Notes: generated by a model from the sequence alone, not told the origin. Positions 28,647-37,955 are shown, counted from the first letter of the stretch. The stretch is 64,000 bases of DNA from Sphingobium sp. OAS761 (GCF_024168485.1 NZ_JALJVY010000009.1:124001-188000), one strand, 5' to 3'. Program-made: numbers and translations.

Positions 28647-29432
28647 TCAGCGCCCTTCGGTCCAACGCGCCGTCGGGACGACCAGCGGGCGCTGGCTGGT
28701 CAGGTCGATATGGCTCGTCACGCCATAAACGGCACGCAGCCGGTCCTCGCGCAGCACGTCATTGACCGATCCGTCAGCGACCAGCCGTCCCTTGTCGAGC
28801 AGCAGCAGCCGGTCACAGTAGCGCGCCGCCATCGTCAGGTCATGAAGAACAGCGAGAACGAGCGCGCCTGATCGTGCCTCGGCCGCCAGTAACTCCATCA
28901 CGTCGATCTGATGTCCCGGATCCAGCGAGGCAAGGGGCTCATCGACCGCCAGCGCTGGCGCCTCTGCCGCCAGCGCGCGGGCCAGCATGACGCGCGCCCG
29001 TTCGCCGCCCGACAATTCGGTGGCGGCCCTGTCGGCCAGATGCCCGATGTCGGCGCGGTGCATGGCCGCCTTCACCGCTGCCATATCCCTCGCCCCCGGC
29101 CGGGCCAGTGGCCCCAAATGGGGCAAGCGGCCGAGCGTCACGAGTCGTGTCACGCTGAGCGGCCAGTGCAGCATGTGGCCCTGCGGCAGATAGGCGATGG
29201 TCTGGGCGATCTGGCGCGTCGAAAGCTGCCGGATGGGTCGGTCGTCGAATGTGATCGCGCCGCCGCTGAGCGGAACGAGGCCCAGGATCGAGCGCATCAG
29301 CGTGGATTTTCCCGCCCCGTTGGGGCCGATGATACCGACCAACCTGCCGGGGGCGATCAGGCCGCTGATATCGTGCAAGACGTCGCGGCGGCCGATCCGT
29401 GCCGAAACGCCGTCGAGCCTGATCGTCACCAT
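28647..29432 (-). CDS. btuD: Vitamin B12-type ABC transporter ATP-binding protein
   Basis: Cytoplasmic ATPase of a FecCD/BtuCD-type importer. The 261-residue protein has Walker A GPNGAGKST, Q-loop LPQGH, signature LSGGERARVMLARAL, Walker B LAVDEPLASLD and the H-loop VLHDLTMAARYCD. ATG at 29432 overlaps the end of the permease gene by seven bases (ATGGTGA), so the two are coupled. The longer open frame upstream is a shadow of the permease. B12 assignment comes from the btuF/btuB/riboswitch context; iron-siderophore transporters look alike. Confidence 0.85.
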   Translation of the reverse strand: MVTIRLDGVSARIGRRDVLHDISGLIAPGRLVGIIGPNGAGKSTLMRSILGLVPLSGGAITFDDRPIRQLSTRQIAQTIAYLPQGHMLHWPLSVTRLVTLGRLPHLGPLARPGARDMAAVKAAMHRADIGHLADRAATELSGGERARVMLARALAAEAPALAVDEPLASLDPGHQIDVMELLAAEARSGALVLAVLHDLTMAARYCDRLLLLDKGRLVADGSVNDVLREDRLRAVYGVTSHIDLTSQRPLVVPTARWTEGR

Positions 29433-30424
29433 AGGCGTCGCTCCCGGAACAGGTGGAGCAGAAAGACCGGCACCCCCAGAAAGGCCGTGACGACACCAAG
29501 TTTCAGCTCGGTGCCGGTCTGCGCCAATCGCACGGCGATGTCGGCCAGAGTCAGCAGGACTGCACCGCCCAGCAGTGAGGGCAGCAGGATCGCGGAGGGG
29601 CTGCGGTCGGTAAGGGGGCGGACGATGTGCGGCACGATCAGGCCGACGAAGCCGATCGCCCCGGAAACCGCCACCGCGCTGCCAACGCCGACAGCCAGAC
29701 TGAATATGATGCGCAAACGCAATCGTCCAAGGTCTACACCCAATGATCGCGCGCCATCCTCGCCCAGTGCCAGCGCGTCCAGCGCCCGTCCGTCGACGAG
29801 CAACAGGGCACCGCCGATCAGGATACCCGGCAGGGCGATCCAAAGATGCTGGGTCGACCTGTTCTCGATCGACCCCAGCAGCCAGTTCATGATTTCCATG
29901 GCAGCAAACGGGTTGGGCGACAGGTTGAGGGCGAGGCTGATCCCCGCGCCCGCAAGGGTCGAAACCGCGATGCCGGCCAGAATAAGGGTCAGCCCGCTTT
30001 CCGAACGGCCTGCGATGGCGAACAGCAGCAGCATCGCCGCCAGCGCGCAGGCGATCGCCAGCAACGGCAACATCGCGACATGCCACTGGGCGATGCCGAA
30101 ATAGAGTGCAGCGACGGCGCCGAGCGCGGCGGCGTTGGATGTGCCCAGCACGGACGGTTCGGCCAGCGGGTTGCGCAGATAGCCCTGAAGCACCGCGCCC
30201 GCCAGTCCCAGCATGGCGCCCACGATCAGTCCGACCAAGGTGCGCGGCAATCGCAATTCCCACAATATCGTCGTTGCGACGGGGTCGCCATGGCCAAGGA
30301 CCGCCGACCACAGGCGCTCTGGCGACAGCGCCACCGGACCGAGCGCCAGCGACGCCAGCGTGGCGCCGAAAAGGCCAAACAGCAGGAGCGGCAGCAGCAG
30401 GGGGTGGCGCGCGGCTGGTTTCAA
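29426..30424 (-). CDS. btuC: Vitamin B12-type ABC transporter permease (FecCD family)
   Basis: A 332-residue inner-membrane permease with about ten hydrophobic segments and FecCD signatures: LRLPRTLVGLIVGAMLGLAGAVLQGYLRNPLAEPSVLG, GSIENRSTQ and GAIGFVGLIVPHIVR. The start at 30424 is TTG with only a weak ribosome site. The divergent btuF begins 27 bases away (or 57 if its later GTG is used), leaving almost no room for a separate promoter. Expression may therefore depend on transcription arriving from further upstream on this strand. Confidence 0.86.
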   Translation of the reverse strand: MKPAARHPLLLPLLLFGLFGATLASLALGPVALSPERLWSAVLGHGDPVATTILWELRLPRTLVGLIVGAMLGLAGAVLQGYLRNPLAEPSVLGTSNAAALGAVAALYFGIAQWHVAMLPLLAIACALAAMLLLFAIAGRSESGLTLILAGIAVSTLAGAGISLALNLSPNPFAAMEIMNWLLGSIENRSTQHLWIALPGILIGGALLLVDGRALDALALGEDGARSLGVDLGRLRLRIIFSLAVGVGSAVAVSGAIGFVGLIVPHIVRPLTDRSPSAILLPSLLGGAVLLTLADIAVRLAQTGTELKLGVVTAFLGVPVFLLHLFRERRLW

Positions 30425-30450
30425 ACCGGCATCGCTTTCGCGCCGCTTGT

Positions 30451-31365
30451 ATGCGTTTGGCGGCCTGCTATGGGAAGGCGGTGCCCGCCGTCCCTGCCAT
30501 AGTTCGCCTGTCGGCTTTTCTTGTGCTCGCTACGCTCGCCGGCAGCAACGCGGGCGGCGCCGGCACGGTTGCCGGGGCCATGAACGGGGCGCCGCGTCGC
30601 ATCCTGTCGATCAACGTGTGCGCCGACCAGTTGGTGCTGGCGCTGGCCGACCGCGACCAGATCGCCGCCCTGACCCGGAATGTCACCGATCCCGAACTGT
30701 CCGCGTCGGCGAAGCAGGCGCGCGGCGTGCCGACGGTCGGCGGGTCCGCAGAGGAAATACTGGCGCTGGCCCCCGACCTCGTCGTGGGCATGCCGGCCAG
30801 CGGAAGCCCGGCGCTGCTGGCACTGGGCACCCGGCGATACGCGACACTCGATGTCCCGTTCGCCAATAATTATGCCGATATTCTGACGTCGATCCGCGTG
30901 GTAGCCCGCGCGGTCGGTCATCCCGACCGGGGGGAGGCGCTGATCGCGCGGATGAATGCCGGTCTTGCCCGCCTGCCGCGTGCACGGGCACCGGTTGTCG
31001 CGGCCTATTATCAGCGGCGCGGTTACCTGACCGGCACGGGCACGCTGGTCGACGATATGATGCGGCGCGCGGGCATGGTGAACCTCGCCGCCCGGCTGAA
31101 CCGTCCGCCGTTGTCCATCCTCAGCCTGGAGGAAATGGTGGCCGCGCGCCCGGACTATCTGATCGTCGAGAGCCCGACCGGTCCCGCGCATGACCAGGGC
31201 ACGCAGATGCTGACCCACCCCGCCCTGCGCGATATCCCCCGCATCGCCATCCCGCAGGCATGGACCGTTTGCGGCGGACCCGCCTATGTGCAGGCCGTGC
31301 GGGCGCTGGCCATGAAGGCCAACGCCCCTCGACCGGCGACCGGTTCGGTCAGAAGCGGACACTGA
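30451..31365 (+). CDS. btuF: Periplasmic vitamin B12-type substrate-binding protein
   Basis: Periplasmic binding protein that delivers cobalamin to BtuCD. About 304 residues with a signal peptide (AIVRLSAFLVLATLAGS), then RRILSINVCADQLVLALADRDQIAAL, SAEEILALAPDLVV and the PBP fold ending in AWTVCGGPAYVQAV. The start is uncertain: ATG 30451, or GTG 30481, which has GGAAGG two bases upstream. It lies on the strand opposite to its partners, divergent from btuC and overlapping btuB tail to tail by 17 bases. Confidence 0.8.
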   Translation: MRLAACYGKAVPAVPAIVRLSAFLVLATLAGSNAGGAGTVAGAMNGAPRRILSINVCADQLVLALADRDQIAALTRNVTDPELSASAKQARGVPTVGGSAEEILALAPDLVVGMPASGSPALLALGTRRYATLDVPFANNYADILTSIRVVARAVGHPDRGEALIARMNAGLARLPRARAPVVAAYYQRRGYLTGTGTLVDDMMRRAGMVNLAARLNRPPLSILSLEEMVAARPDYLIVESPTGPAHDQGTQMLTHPALRDIPRIAIPQAWTVCGGPAYVQAVRALAMKANAPRPATGSVRSGH

Positions 31366-33286
31366 TCCCGCCATAGGCGGCACGGCCAGGCGTCGCATAG
31401 CTGAACACGTCCTCATAGGTTTCGTCGGCCAGGTTTTCGATCCGCCCGAATACCGTGATCGACGGGGTCAGCTTATAGTCCGCGTTCAGATTGGCGAGGA
31501 CATATTCCCTCAGCGAGACGGATACCGGGACATAGCTGGGATCGGTATAGGCCTGATCCTGCTGCCGTCCGTTGTATCGCAGCGTCAGCGTGCCGGAGAA
31601 CCGCTCGTCACGACTGAATATGGTCGCGTTGAAGCTGGCGATATGCCTGGGCCGGCGGATCTCCACCGCCCCGTTCTCGCGCGCATGCAGCCATGTATAG
31701 GCGGCGTCGATCCGGATTTGCGGGATCGGGCGTGCGCTCAGGAAGACTTCCACGCCGTGCTGGCGCGATCGCGTCGACCGGTTGTCGGGTGTTGCGACAT
31801 AGGTGGGCGCCGGATAGCTGGTGTAGATCTCGTCTTTCAGCTTCGACTGGAACCAGGTCGCGCCGATGGTGGACGTGCCGCCCAGTTCCTGCTCGATCCC
31901 GGCTTCCCAGCCTTCCGACTTTTCCGGCTTCAGGTCGGAGTTGCCGATATATCGGCCGTCCGAATAGCCATAAAGTTCATAATAGCCCGGATTCTTGACC
32001 CCCGTGCCATAGGCGCCGCGCACCCGCGTGCCGGTCGCAAAGCGATAGCTGCCCTGAACACGCCATGTCGTGGTGTCGGCGAAGCGGTTGTTGGCATCGT
32101 GACGGACGGAGGCACCCAGCGACAGCGCATCATTGGCCGACAGCTCATATTGACCCACGAGCCCGACATTGTCGGTATGCCGTTTGCCCTGAAAGGTGAA
32201 ATCGGACGGCGTGAGGTTGCGGAACTGTTCGCGCTCGACGTCGACGGCGGCGGTCAGCCGGTGCGACAGGCTGTCGTCGCCCAGCCGGATGCTGGATTCG
32301 AACGACCCCTTGTAGCGTTGTCCCTTGTCGCCATTGTCCAGCCCGCCATAGGCATAGCCCTTGCGCTGCGTGTCGGCGATCTGCGCCGTGACCGCGTTGG
32401 TCCAGCGCCCGTCGAGCGCCGTCAGTTCCGCGCGGACCAGGCCGTAAAAGGCGCGGTTGCGGTAATAGACGCCGGGGCTGTCGACGATATAGCCGAATGC
32501 GGGGCTGCCCGGATCGAGTTCGCTGTTGTTGGTTTCCGCACGCGTATAGCTGTAGCGGGCAACACCGGTTAGGGTGAAGTTGTCGGCCGGGGTCCAGATC
32601 AGCTTGGCGCTCAGTCCGGCATTGTCGGACCCTATGTCGCGTGAACCGTAACGGGCCGTCGGCGTCCCGTCGGTGCGGTAATAGGCACCCGACAGAGCAT
32701 AATCCAGATCGCCGGAGACACCGGCGGCGCGGACGGTGCCGGCGGCCGTGCCAAATGATCCGCCCTCCGCACGCGCGCTGAAACCGGGCGCTTCCTTGCC
32801 CGTCAGCGTGATGTAATGGATCACGCCCCCGATCGCGTCGGACCCGTAAAGGGACGATTGCTGGCCACGCAGCACCTCCACCCGCGCCATCGGGTCGGCG
32901 ATCAGCGTACCGAAATCATATTCGCCATAATAGGGATCGGATGCTTCGATGCCGTCGATCAGCACCAGCACATGGTTGCTTTCGGTGCCGCGTATGCGGA
33001 TCTGGGTAAATCCGCCGATGGTCCCGGAACGGCTGACCGCCAGGCCCGGAACATCGCGAAGTATGTCCGACACGATGCGTGTCTGCCGGGTTTCCAGCGC
33101 CTGTTGGTCGAGCACGGTCACGCTGGCCCCGGTCAGGTTGACAGGCACCAGATCGCCCGATCGCGATCCCGTGACGATCAGCGAGGTGTCGGCTTCTCCC
33201 GGGAAAGTCTGGGAACCGTCGCTCTGGCCCAATGCGGAGCCGGCCCAGCAGAGCGAGAGAAGAGATACGGCGATATTGCGTTTCAT
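31349..33286 (-). CDS. btuB: TonB-dependent vitamin B12 receptor
   Basis: Outer-membrane cobalamin transporter. The 645-residue protein has a signal peptide (VSLLSLCWAGSALGQ), a TonB-box-like SLIVTG, a plug with VSDILRDVPGLAVSRSG and the BtuB-typical IRIRGTESNHVLVLIDGIEASDP, EVLRGQQSSLYGSDAIGG, then a barrel ending GGISVRF. AAGGGGG precedes the ATG. A cobalamin riboswitch lies about 220-430 bases upstream, which supports the assignment. The end overlaps btuF convergently. Confidence 0.93.
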   Translation of the reverse strand: MKRNIAVSLLSLCWAGSALGQSDGSQTFPGEADTSLIVTGSRSGDLVPVNLTGASVTVLDQQALETRQTRIVSDILRDVPGLAVSRSGTIGGFTQIRIRGTESNHVLVLIDGIEASDPYYGEYDFGTLIADPMARVEVLRGQQSSLYGSDAIGGVIHYITLTGKEAPGFSARAEGGSFGTAAGTVRAAGVSGDLDYALSGAYYRTDGTPTARYGSRDIGSDNAGLSAKLIWTPADNFTLTGVARYSYTRAETNNSELDPGSPAFGYIVDSPGVYYRNRAFYGLVRAELTALDGRWTNAVTAQIADTQRKGYAYGGLDNGDKGQRYKGSFESSIRLGDDSLSHRLTAAVDVEREQFRNLTPSDFTFQGKRHTDNVGLVGQYELSANDALSLGASVRHDANNRFADTTTWRVQGSYRFATGTRVRGAYGTGVKNPGYYELYGYSDGRYIGNSDLKPEKSEGWEAGIEQELGGTSTIGATWFQSKLKDEIYTSYPAPTYVATPDNRSTRSRQHGVEVFLSARPIPQIRIDAAYTWLHARENGAVEIRRPRHIASFNATIFSRDERFSGTLTLRYNGRQQDQAYTDPSYVPVSVSLREYVLANLNADYKLTPSITVFGRIENLADETYEDVFSYATPGRAAYGGISVRF

Positions 33287-33381
33287 GATAACCCCCTTCG
33301 CGCCTGAGCAACAGGGCAGGGGCTCGCCGAGTTTCGGGCGTGGAGACGTCCCCCCCTCGCCGCAAGCGTCAGCCGGCCGTC

Positions 33382-33413
33382 ATCCATGGCCGGGCGCATG
33401 TTCGCCCATGGAT
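33382..33413 (-). promoter_or_regulatory. Stem-loop in the btuB leader, possible riboswitch expression platform
   Basis: ATCCATGG (33382-33389) pairs with CCATGGAT (33406-33413), extended by an inner G-C-rich pairing. It lies between the aptamer and btuB, about 95-125 bases before the start codon. There is no run of T after it on the minus strand, so control of translation or of Rho access is likelier than intrinsic termination. Confidence 0.4.
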
Positions 33414-33502
33414 CCGCCCGCAGCGGCCCCGGCCGCTTCATCCTGTCGCTCAGACGGAAAGGTCCGTGCCATGGCCAACCCCTGGGCCAGGGCAAGAGCG
33501 AC

Positions 33503-33720
33503 GCATCGCCGGCAGGTCTCCTGGCTCGCGGGTCTGGGCTTGACGCACACCTTCCCAGGTCCGGCCCGCAGGCCGTGACCCAGTGGTCGCTTCCCCCATG
33601 GGGGAAGCCCGTGCGTCGCGCTCTCCGCTTACAGTTGCAGGGACAGCTGCGGCTTGGGATGGTGGCCATCGCCCCATCCGCACCGCCTTCCCATTTTAAG
33701 CCTCTTGCGAGGCACCGGCG
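33503..33720 (-). promoter_or_regulatory. Cobalamin riboswitch
   Basis: Read on the minus strand the segment shows the conserved parts of the B12 aptamer in order: GGTGCC at the 5' side (33711-33716), TTAAAATGGGAA, the core CCGCAGCTGTCCCTGCAACT with TGTAAGCGG (33625-33652), GACCACTGGG, GGGAAGG, and the B12 box GCCAGGAGACCTGCC (33511-33525). It binds adenosylcobalamin and reduces expression of the downstream gene, here btuB. Confidence 0.95.
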
Positions 33721-33823
33721 CGATCATGGCGGCGACCCTTGGGACCGCCGTCCGCCCGCGCCTTAGCGGTCATGCGCGCCGCTGCCAACCGCAAATGACG
33801 GTCGGGCCTGAACGTCCCGCCGC

Positions 33824-36097
33824 TCAGCCGCCGATATGATATGTCAGGCGCGCTCCGACCATGCGCGGCTCGCCATAGAGGGACGTGGTGAAGCCGAGCG
33901 AATAATAATAATTGCCGCCGCCCACGCGATACAGCTTGTTGGTGACATTGCTTGCGTAGAGGCTGAGGTCGAACCCGCTCTGCGCGATGTTGTTGATGCC
34001 CGCGCTCAGCGACAGGAGGCCATAGCCCTTGATGACGATGTCGGGGTCCAATGCATCCAGGTTCCGGAAACTGCTCTGATAGGCGTAGGTAGCATTCAGA
34101 TCGAGCTGACCCGCTTCGCCCAGGTCCCCATTATAGCCCGCGATCAGGGTAAGCTTGTGCTTGGGGGTATAGGGCAGGGGCAGGCCGGTATAGCTGGTGC
34201 CCGACAGGGGATCGACAAAAGTCCCATATTTCGACTTCAGGTAGGAATGGCGCGCGCCGAGCGAGAAGCCCCGTGCCGGCTCGATGGTGAACTGGGCTTC
34301 GAAGCCCTTGATCGTCGCGGTCGAGGCGTTGACCAGATACAGAGCAAAGCTGGACCCTGATGGGAAAAGGAGCGCGCGCTGAATGTCCTTGAACTTGTCG
34401 CGGAACAGCGCGACCGAAGCGCTGAACGGCATTGTCCCGATCATGGTCTTGGTCTTCGCGCCAATTTCTATGTCGTCGACCGTTTCCGGCGCGAAGCTGC
34501 TGTAAAGGTCCGATGGCGGGGCGGGCAGGTTGATGCCGCCGCTCTTGAAGCCGCGTCGGGCCGTCGCGTAAACCATCGTGCTCTGCGTGGCCTGATAGCT
34601 CAACCCCAGCGTCCAGGTCGTTGCCTTGAAAACTTGTGGCGCAAAATCATAGCGGCAATTCGGAGCGCTCGTCGGCAGATATTCGCACGGCTGACCCGGT
34701 ACGTCGAAATAGCGATCGGCGTAATCCTTGCGCCGGTCGCGGGTATGGCGAATGCCACCGGTGGCCTTCAGGCCGGTCAAGGCCGGATCGAAAGCACCGA
34801 AATCCAACGTCGCCTGGGCATAGACTGCCTTGCTGACCAGATCGTCCCCCTGCGACGAATAGGCCGGCGGTGCACCGAATATGGCCAGTTGCTGCAGCGT
34901 CAGGTTGGCCTTGGGCCTATTGTGCTGGAAATAGGCGCCGACGGTCCAGTCCAGCATCTTGTCGATCGCCTTGCCGGTCAGTTGCAGCTCTTCGGTGAAC
35001 TGGTTGAAAGCAGGCGTGCCGTTGTTCTGCAACCCGCCCGGCTGGCCCGTGGGGATATAGCTGATGCCCGCGATGGTCGACCCGTCCACGTCGATCAGCG
35101 CCGTGTTGCGATAGGTTGCGTAGCTGATGATATTCTTCAGTGTCACGTTCGGGGCCAGGTCGATCCGGCTACGATTGGTCACCAGAAATATCTTCTGTTT
35201 GTCGATCTGTGCGCCGTCATACGCCACCCGGCGCGGTCCCCAGGATGCCTGCTGGGCCACGATGTCGTCGAATGCCGTCCCATAAAAGCCGGGATTGACG
35301 AGATGAAGCTGGCCGCCCGCGCCATGCTCGTTGCGATGCATGAAATTGAGCGTGGTCAGGTTCTCCACAGCGTCGGAAGGCGTGAAGAGGATGGAGAGGC
35401 GACCGGCCGTGTAATTGATATTGTCGTAGTCGCGTCCGGTCACGACATCCTTGGTATAGCCATCGCGGCGGCGATGGCTGATGCCTGCCCGCACCGCCAG
35501 CACGCCCGGTACCAGGGGGACGTTGACGATCGCCTGTTGCTCGAAATTGTCGTGATTGCCGTAACCGACCATCAGGCGCGCCTCGAACTGATCGGTCGGA
35601 CGCTTGGGCTCGAACAGGACGGCGCCACCGGTCGTATTGCGCCCGAACAGCGTCCCTTGCGGCCCGTTGAGCACCTGGACGTTGGCGAGATCGAACAGGT
35701 TGCCGGCCCCGCCGCCGCCGCCGGGCAGGGGAACCTCCGCGAAATAGGCGACTACGGCCGGGTCGGTCCCGAACGTCGTGCCGACGCCGCGCAGCGACAG
35801 ATTGTCCGTGTTGCGTGTATTGTTGGTGCTGACGCTGAGAGACGGCGAAAGATATTGAATGTCCTTCAATCCGGTAATGGTGCCGCGGTTGAGCGTGCGA
35901 TCGTCTATTGCCGTAACGGAGATGGGAACGCGCTGGATCGCTTCGGCTTCGCGTCGGGCGGTAACAATGATGTCGGCGTTGGCGTCCACGCCGGAAGCAG
36001 CGCCCGCCTGCTGCGCCCATGCGGTGGGCATCGCCATGGGTGAGACCGAAGCAAGAAAGCCGGCGGTCATGATTCGCGTAAACGAATGCTTGCTCAT
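33824..36097 (-). CDS. TonB-dependent outer-membrane receptor
   Basis: A 757-residue receptor with a signal peptide (MTAGFLASVSPMAMPTAWAQ), a TonB-box-like DIIVTARREAEAIQRVPISVTAI, the plug motif LKDIQYLSPSLSV, LRGVGTTFGTDPAVVAYF and VQVLNGPQGTLFGRNTTGGAV, then a barrel of the Pfam TonB_dep_Rec type ending LTYHIGG. The DIIVTARR...QRVPISVTA form is the one expanded in sphingomonads for diverse organic ligands. The ATG at 36097 is preceded by GAGGGGA; the 129 extra upstream codons of the open frame look non-coding. The substrate is unknown. Confidence 0.88.
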   Translation of the reverse strand: MSKHSFTRIMTAGFLASVSPMAMPTAWAQQAGAASGVDANADIIVTARREAEAIQRVPISVTAIDDRTLNRGTITGLKDIQYLSPSLSVSTNNTRNTDNLSLRGVGTTFGTDPAVVAYFAEVPLPGGGGGAGNLFDLANVQVLNGPQGTLFGRNTTGGAVLFEPKRPTDQFEARLMVGYGNHDNFEQQAIVNVPLVPGVLAVRAGISHRRRDGYTKDVVTGRDYDNINYTAGRLSILFTPSDAVENLTTLNFMHRNEHGAGGQLHLVNPGFYGTAFDDIVAQQASWGPRRVAYDGAQIDKQKIFLVTNRSRIDLAPNVTLKNIISYATYRNTALIDVDGSTIAGISYIPTGQPGGLQNNGTPAFNQFTEELQLTGKAIDKMLDWTVGAYFQHNRPKANLTLQQLAIFGAPPAYSSQGDDLVSKAVYAQATLDFGAFDPALTGLKATGGIRHTRDRRKDYADRYFDVPGQPCEYLPTSAPNCRYDFAPQVFKATTWTLGLSYQATQSTMVYATARRGFKSGGINLPAPPSDLYSSFAPETVDDIEIGAKTKTMIGTMPFSASVALFRDKFKDIQRALLFPSGSSFALYLVNASTATIKGFEAQFTIEPARGFSLGARHSYLKSKYGTFVDPLSGTSYTGLPLPYTPKHKLTLIAGYNGDLGEAGQLDLNATYAYQSSFRNLDALDPDIVIKGYGLLSLSAGINNIAQSGFDLSLYASNVTNKLYRVGGGNYYYSLGFTTSLYGEPRMVGARLTYHIGG

Positions 36098-36788
36098 TCT
36101 CACATCCCCTCGTTGATCGCGCTTCGTTCTTTGCGAATGCGCAGCCCTGTTCCTGTTTGATAATATGTTCGATGGGCGATGAACAGTCCCCAAGCGCGCC
36201 ATGTGACCAGCCTCGACACGCTTTATGTGAAGGCTCCTCGCTTCATCGCGCCTGGCAAGGGGTGAGGGGGGAAGGGTTGCGTCGTCGGGGCGCACGTTCG
36301 CCGCAGCCCCTTCCTCTGGCAGGCCGCTGACCGGGCGCTTGGCAGCCGTGCATGGCTTCCCACGCCTGCTGCTCATCGCTGTCCATATTTTCGGCTTCGC
36401 AGCCCCGATGTCGCGCCATCCGGGCAGGATCGCAAGCGAGACATAGCTGACTGATCGGTTACTTGAAGCGCCCGGCAAGCTCACATAAGGGTTGAGGCCA
36501 CAAGACCGCGACTGACGCGAGAATTTAGGAAGATGAGGGGTATGGCCGATGTTGCCGGACTTCCGCGGCTGCCCTTGCCCGACGCCATGGATGTGCTTCG
36601 GACAGGCCGACGTCCTGATCCATGCGCACCGGCAGACGAGTATGGCGAAAAAACTCGGGGGCGGGGCGCATCCTGCTCCATCCCGACGAGGACCGTCCTG
36701 AGCGACAAGCTATTCTGCTCGAAGAAGATAACGGCATGAGGGGGCGACGAATCCGCCGGGGCTCAGTCGAGGGCTATGGGGAGCCGGG
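36098..36788. other. Intergenic region of 691 bases, no supported gene
   Basis: This gap lies between the divergent TonB receptor and the alpha-hydroxy-acid dehydrogenase. Short frames exist on both strands (for example around 36481-36739), but none has a plausible ribosome site, a recognisable domain or a codon pattern like that of the neighbours. TATTAT on the minus strand (36160-36165) may be the receptor's -10 element. The region is longer than any other non-coding gap here and may hold remains of a lost gene, possibly a regulator; I cannot identify it. Confidence 0.5.
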
Positions 36789-37955
36789 ATGAGCGATCCA
36801 TATTCGCAAGCCCTGTCGCTGAATGACTTTCAGACGCTCGCGCGGCGGCATCTGCCTTCCCCTCTGTACACTTATGTGTCGGGCACTTGCGAAGATGGCT
36901 TGACCCATGAAGCCAATCGCGCGGCCCTGCGGCGTGTCTGCCTCGTCCCCCGCATATTGCGCGACACGACGTCGCGCACCGCCGAGACATCCCTGCTCGG
37001 TTGCGCCTGGTCGGCACCGATCGGGATCGCACCGATGGGCCTGTCCGCGCTGATGGCCTATCGCGGCGACATCGTTCTCGCCCGTGCCGCGCTGGCTGAG
37101 CGCATTCCGATGGTCATCTCTGCTACGGCACTTACCAGGCTTGAAGATGTCGCACGGATCGCGCCGGGCAGCTGGTTTCAGGCCTATCTGCCGGCGGACC
37201 GCGCATGGATCGACGGCGTCGTCGATCGCGCGGCGGATGCCGGCATCGGGACACTCGTGTTGACCGCGGACTTACCGGCAGCGGGCAACCGGGAATATCT
37301 TGCGCGCGGACGCTTTTCCACGCCGCTCAAGCCGTCTCTGCGACTGGCGCTGGACGGGCTGACACATCCGCGCTGGCTGTTCGGCACCTTCGTGCGAACG
37401 CTCATGAACCAAGGCATGCCGCATTTCGAAAACTCGATGCCGGGGCGCGGTGCGCCGATCATCGCGCGTAATGTCGAGCGTGAATTCGGGGCACGCGACG
37501 GCTTTTCATGGAAGGACGTCGCGCATATCCGTTCCCGCTGGAAAGGCCATCTGGTGATCAAGGGCGTTCTGCATCCGGAGGATGCGCGGCTGGCCGCCGA
37601 TGCAGGGGCGGATGCCGTCATCGTGTCCTGCCACGGCAGCCGCCAGCTTGACGGGACGATCGCCTCGCTCGATGCCCTGCCGGGTGTGGTGTCCGCCGCC
37701 GGGCCTTTGCCGGTGATGATCGACAGTGGTTTCCGGCGCGGCTCCGACGTGCTCAAGGCGATCGCCTTGGGGGCGAGGATGGTCTTCATCGGCCGCCCGT
37801 TTCTCTATGCCGCAGCCGTGGGCGGCGAAGCAGGCGTTCGCCATGCCGTCACCCTGCTCAAGGCCGAACTTGACCGCAACATGGCGATGCTGGGCATCCG
37901 CACGCCGGCGTCTTTGGGTCGCGATCAGATCCACATCGCGGGAGACGACCGATGA
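36789..37955 (+). CDS. lldD: FMN-dependent alpha-hydroxy-acid dehydrogenase (L-lactate dehydrogenase-like)
   Basis: A 388-residue flavoenzyme that oxidises L-2-hydroxy acids such as lactate or mandelate to 2-oxo acids. It has the family N-terminal segment SLNDFQTLARRHLPSPLYTYVSG, PIGIAPMGLSAL, WFQAYLPADRA, LTADLPAAGNRE, VIKGVLHPEDARLAADAGADAVIVS and the active-site HGSRQLDG (usual NHGGRQLDG), then PVMIDSGFRRGSDVLKAIALGA. The catalytic His and Arg are kept, but C-H-G-S replaces N-H-G-G and GTCEDG replaces GGAEDE, so substrate range may differ from LldD. A GGGGAG site precedes the ATG. An MHS transporter follows. Confidence 0.8.
   Translation: MSDPYSQALSLNDFQTLARRHLPSPLYTYVSGTCEDGLTHEANRAALRRVCLVPRILRDTTSRTAETSLLGCAWSAPIGIAPMGLSALMAYRGDIVLARAALAERIPMVISATALTRLEDVARIAPGSWFQAYLPADRAWIDGVVDRAADAGIGTLVLTADLPAAGNREYLARGRFSTPLKPSLRLALDGLTHPRWLFGTFVRTLMNQGMPHFENSMPGRGAPIIARNVEREFGARDGFSWKDVAHIRSRWKGHLVIKGVLHPEDARLAADAGADAVIVSCHGSRQLDGTIASLDALPGVVSAAGPLPVMIDSGFRRGSDVLKAIALGARMVFIGRPFLYAAAVGGEAGVRHAVTLLKAELDRNMAMLGIRTPASLGRDQIHIAGDDR

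Noticed and set aside
29101..29500. CRISPR, defence or toxin-antitoxin genes anywhere in the window
   Set aside because: Looked for spaced repeats, nuclease/helicase pairs and small paired frames; none beyond the entericidin-like gene can be supported.
36481..36739. Short overlapping frames in the gap before lldD
   Set aside because: No ribosome site, no known domain, and frames on both strands compete; kept only as a note on the intergenic region.
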